Source of the DNA: Bosea sp. Tri-49
Lineage (GTDB): Bacteria; Pseudomonadota; Alphaproteobacteria; Rhizobiales; Beijerinckiaceae
Assembly (NCBI RefSeq): GCF_003952665.1
Contig: NZ_CP017946.1
Span: 2,170,001-2,234,000, forward strand
Reading direction: 5' to 3'
DNA length: 64,000 nt
How positions within the stretch are numbered: the stretch's first letter is position 1; each line of letters opens with the position of its first letter. Below are positions 61,754 to 64,000 of this stretch, in pieces. Made by a program: the position numbers and the translations under genes. The notes under the pieces were generated by a model that worked only from the letters and a program-made list of their open reading frames with translations, was not told where the DNA came from and made no database searches.

Positions 61754-62716
61754 ATGCCCATGATCGACCGTCGACTTCTGCTCGCCTGCGCCGCCGCCAT
61801 CATCGCGGTGCCGGCCGTGGCCCAGGCCCCATCCGAGCTCAAGATCATCGCACCCGCCGGGCCGGGCGGCGGATGGGACACCGCTGCGCGCTCGATCCAG
61901 CAGGTCCTGACCGGAGCCGGCCTCGCCAAAAGTGTTCAGGTGCAGAACGTCACCGGTGCGGGCGGCACCGTCGGCCTCGCCCAGTTCATCAATGGCTCGA
62001 AGGGCGATGCTTCCCAGCTGATAGTCAACGGCATCACCATGGTCGGGGCGATCCTGACCAACAAGGCGCCGGTCAGTCTCGACCAGGTCACGCCGCTGGT
62101 ACGCCTGACGGGCGATCCGCTCGTCATCGTCGTGCCGGAGAACTCGCCGCACAAGACGCTCAAGGACGTGGCCGCGGCCATCAAGGCCGATCCCTCGCGC
62201 TTCATCTGGGCTGGCGGATCGGCCGGTGGAGCCGACCACATCCTCGCAGCACTCGCGACGAAGGCGGCCGGCAGCGATCCCGGCAAGCTCAACTACGTCG
62301 CCTTCTCGGGTGGCGGCGAGGCGCTCGCCGCCATGCTCGGCGGCCGGGTGACGGCCGGCGTGTCGGGCTATGGCGAGTTCGAGAGCCAGATCAAGGCAGG
62401 CAAGCTCAGGGCCATCGCCCTGTCCTCGGGCAAGCGCCTGGAAGGCGTGGATGTTCCGACGCTGAAGGAGCTCGGCATGGATGTCGAGGTCGTCAACTGG
62501 CGCGCCGTGATGGCGGCCCCCGGCATCTCCGCCCAGCAGCGGCAGGAACTCACCGCCGTCTTCGACAAGATGGTCAAGTCGAAGGAGTGGACCGAGCTGC
62601 TGAAGGTCCGCGGCTGGGACGATTACTACCTCGCCGGTGAGCCCTTCGCCGCCTTCCTCAAGGAGGAGCAGGTGCGCGTCGCCGACGTCCTGCGCTCGAT
62701 CGGACTCGTCAAATAG
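61754..62716 (+). CDS. Tripartite tricarboxylate transporter receptor (TctC/Bug family), second copy
   Basis: A 320-residue periplasmic protein with a signal peptide (RRLLLACAAAIIAVPAVAQA) and the Bug pattern LKIIAPAGPGGGWDTAARSI near residue 30, where many members bind carboxylates. It resembles citrate/aconitate-type TctC receptors (GWDTAAR) more than the copy at 49905 does. It follows the aconitase gene by 42 bases and precedes the GntR gene by 28, so the three are likely one transcript. It could use the tctAB permease at 46.7-48.7 kb or one outside the window. Confidence 0.93.
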   Translation: MPMIDRRLLLACAAAIIAVPAVAQAPSELKIIAPAGPGGGWDTAARSIQQVLTGAGLAKSVQVQNVTGAGGTVGLAQFINGSKGDASQLIVNGITMVGAILTNKAPVSLDQVTPLVRLTGDPLVIVVPENSPHKTLKDVAAAIKADPSRFIWAGGSAGGADHILAALATKAAGSDPGKLNYVAFSGGGEALAAMLGGRVTAGVSGYGEFESQIKAGKLRAIALSSGKRLEGVDVPTLKELGMDVEVVNWRAVMAAPGISAQQRQELTAVFDKMVKSKEWTELLKVRGWDDYYLAGEPFAAFLKEEQVRVADVLRSIGLVK

Positions 62717-62744
62717 GCTTCGAATCGTCGCCCGGCTCGGGTAG

Positions 62745-63689
62745 ATGCTCTCGTCGGCAGGCCGTGCAGGCCGGCGGGAGCGCATCGTGGCACGGGCGAG
62801 CAGGCAGGATCTCGGAGAGACACTGGCGGCGAAGCTGCTCGGAGAGATCCGGGAATTGCGGCTCGCCGCCGGGACGCATCTGCGCGCCCAGGATCTCGCG
62901 ACCCGTCTCGGCGTCTCGCGCTTCCCGGTGGGGCAAGCCCTTCAGCTGCTCGCCGGCAAGGGCGTGCTGCGCCACGAGCCTAACCGCGGCTATTTTGTCG
63001 CTCAGGGCGAGCCGGCCAGCGCAGAAGAGCTGGGCCTCGCCATCACCGACGGCCGCGACGCGATCTATTTCCGGATTGCCGAGGACCGTCTCGGGGGCTC
63101 GCTGCCCGACCAAATTACGGAAGCCGAGCTGCGCGAGCGCTACAGGTTGACGCGGGCCGAGCTCACGGCAGTGCTGACGCGCATCAGCTCCGAGGGCTGG
63201 GCCGAGCGGCGCGCCGGCTATGGCTGGACCTTTCTCCCGGTCCTGAACACGCCCGAAAGCTTGGAGCAGAGCTACCGGCTCCGTCTCGTCCTCGAGCCCG
63301 CGGCCCTGCTCGAGCCGGGCTACGATCTTCCACCCGAACAGATCGCGGCCTGCCGCCACGCCGAGGAGAGGTTGCTCGCCGGCGCCATCGAGACCGATTC
63401 CGCCGATGCGCTGCATGAGCGCGGAGTGCGCTTCCACGAGACGATCGTCGGTGCGAGCGGCAACCCGTTCTTCCTCGATACGATCAGGCGGCTCAATCGC
63501 GTGCGCCGCCTGCTCTCCTACCGCTCGATGCTGGACCGCAAGCGTTATCGCGCACAATGCGAGGAGCACCTGGCCATCCTCGACAGCCTCGCGCGCCGCG
63601 ATCAAGACGAGGCCGCCGCCCGGCTGCGCGCTCATCTGACCCATACTATCGAGAACCTGGCGCGCATTCGCCCGATCCTGTCGCGCTGA
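62745..63689 (+). CDS. GntR family regulator, FCD type, with apparent double winged helix
   Basis: A 314-residue regulator. Residues 18-88 are a GntR winged helix (AQDLATRLGVSRFPVGQALQ, LLAGKGVLRHEPNRGYFVAQ). Residues 120-160 look like a second winged-helix region (ELRERYRLTRAELTAVLTRI, SSEGWAERRAGYGWTFLPV). The FCD effector domain runs from about 165 (RLRLVLEPAALLEPGYDLPP) to the end. FCD domains bind carboxylic acids through a metal. It shares an operon with the aconitase and TctC genes. A GTG at about 62787 is an alternative start. Confidence 0.9.
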   Translation: MLSSAGRAGRRERIVARASRQDLGETLAAKLLGEIRELRLAAGTHLRAQDLATRLGVSRFPVGQALQLLAGKGVLRHEPNRGYFVAQGEPASAEELGLAITDGRDAIYFRIAEDRLGGSLPDQITEAELRERYRLTRAELTAVLTRISSEGWAERRAGYGWTFLPVLNTPESLEQSYRLRLVLEPAALLEPGYDLPPEQIAACRHAEERLLAGAIETDSADALHERGVRFHETIVGASGNPFFLDTIRRLNRVRRLLSYRSMLDRKRYRAQCEEHLAILDSLARRDQDEAAARLRAHLTHTIENLARIRPILSR

Positions 63690-63884
63690 TGCGTGCCGTT
63701 CCCACTGCGATCGCAGGCGAGCGTAATTACATTTTTTGTTATTAAAATGCCAAATCTACCCATCAGATTGGAGGGTTGGTCATGGTATGCCTTCCGCGCC
63801 GATGGCATCTATCGTGATGCACTCACGATGGCGATTGTTCGCGAATGAAGCTCCGCTGGTGCAGCGGCAACGGGAGGTGAAGCG

Positions 63885-64000
63885 GTGACTTGGTCGATCA
63901 TCGCAAAAGATGAGCGAACCGGAGGATTCGGCATCCTGTGTGCATCGAGGGCGCTGGCGGTTGGGGCGGTCGTTCCCTACGGAGCCGGCCGCAGCGGCGT
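63885..64000 (+). CDS. DUF1028 family protein (3' cut by window edge)
   Basis: The frame starts with a GTG at 63885, preceded by GGGAGGTG, and runs off the window. Its 38 visible residues (VTWSIIAKDERTGGFGILCA, then SRALAVGAVVPYGAGRSG) match the start of DUF1028, an Ntn-hydrolase-like family often found beside amidase and transport genes. Function is not established. It follows the GntR gene by about 195 bases with no other feature. Confidence 0.75.
   Translation, partial: MTWSIIAKDERTGGFGILCASRALAVGAVVPYGAGRSG

Overview
The window is high-GC chromosomal DNA of an alphaproteobacterium, most likely Hyphomicrobiales (a Bosea-like organism would fit, but this is inferred from gene content, tripartite and ABC transporter usage, and the CGTCAT-type palindromic intergenic repeats). 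I see no rRNA, tRNA, CRISPR array, integrase or insertion sequence. Genes are tightly packed, often overlapping by 4-8 bases.

Layout. 1-13 kb is mixed housekeeping: a partial amidase, purU, pyrC and pyrE, a signal-less binding-protein-fold gene, an enoyl-CoA hydratase remnant, a Na/phosphate cotransporter, a LysR/SDR/tautomerase/nitronate monooxygenase group, a DUF2161 nuclease-fold protein and a lipid kinase. 13-19.5 kb is a LacI-controlled ABC importer with a GH63-type hydrolase, plausibly for glucosylglycerate, mannosylglycerate or a related small glycoside. 19.5-21 kb holds a divergent O-methyltransferase/TetR pair.

20.9-46.3 kb is a large iron-acquisition island. It has a FepB/FecCD/FepC ferric-siderophore importer with an overlapping flavin-dependent monooxygenase, an IclR regulator, a TonB-dependent receptor, a small-molecule O-methyltransferase, a complete 2,3-dihydroxybenzoate (DHB) pathway (entC-entE-entB-entA-entD order), four NRPS proteins, a siderophore-interacting (ViuB-like) reductase and HemP. 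The NRPS proteins are a stand-alone cyclization domain, a Cy-A protein, a stand-alone VibH-like condensation domain and a C-PCP-C protein. Together they carry the domain set of Vibrio VibF plus VibH, divided among separate genes, and there is no thioesterase. This predicts a DHB-oxazoline (or thiazoline)-polyamine siderophore of the vibriobactin/agrobactin/parabactin type, made by a split assembly line with two carrier-like tails that lack the normal pantetheine serine. This is the most interesting system in the window.

46.7-64 kb is a catabolic island of unknown substrate: TctA/TctB, two separate TctC receptors, an enolase-superfamily enzyme, a histidine/aromatic ammonia-lyase homologue without a normal MIO triad, an enoyl-CoA hydratase, an amidohydrolase, a carboxymuconolactone-decarboxylase-family protein, a CoA transferase, a GST, an amino-acid-type binding protein, an aconitase paralogue, two GntR regulators and the start of a DUF1028 protein. 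The combination suggests uptake of a carboxylic acid and its conversion through CoA chemistry, but the sequence alone does not give the substrate.
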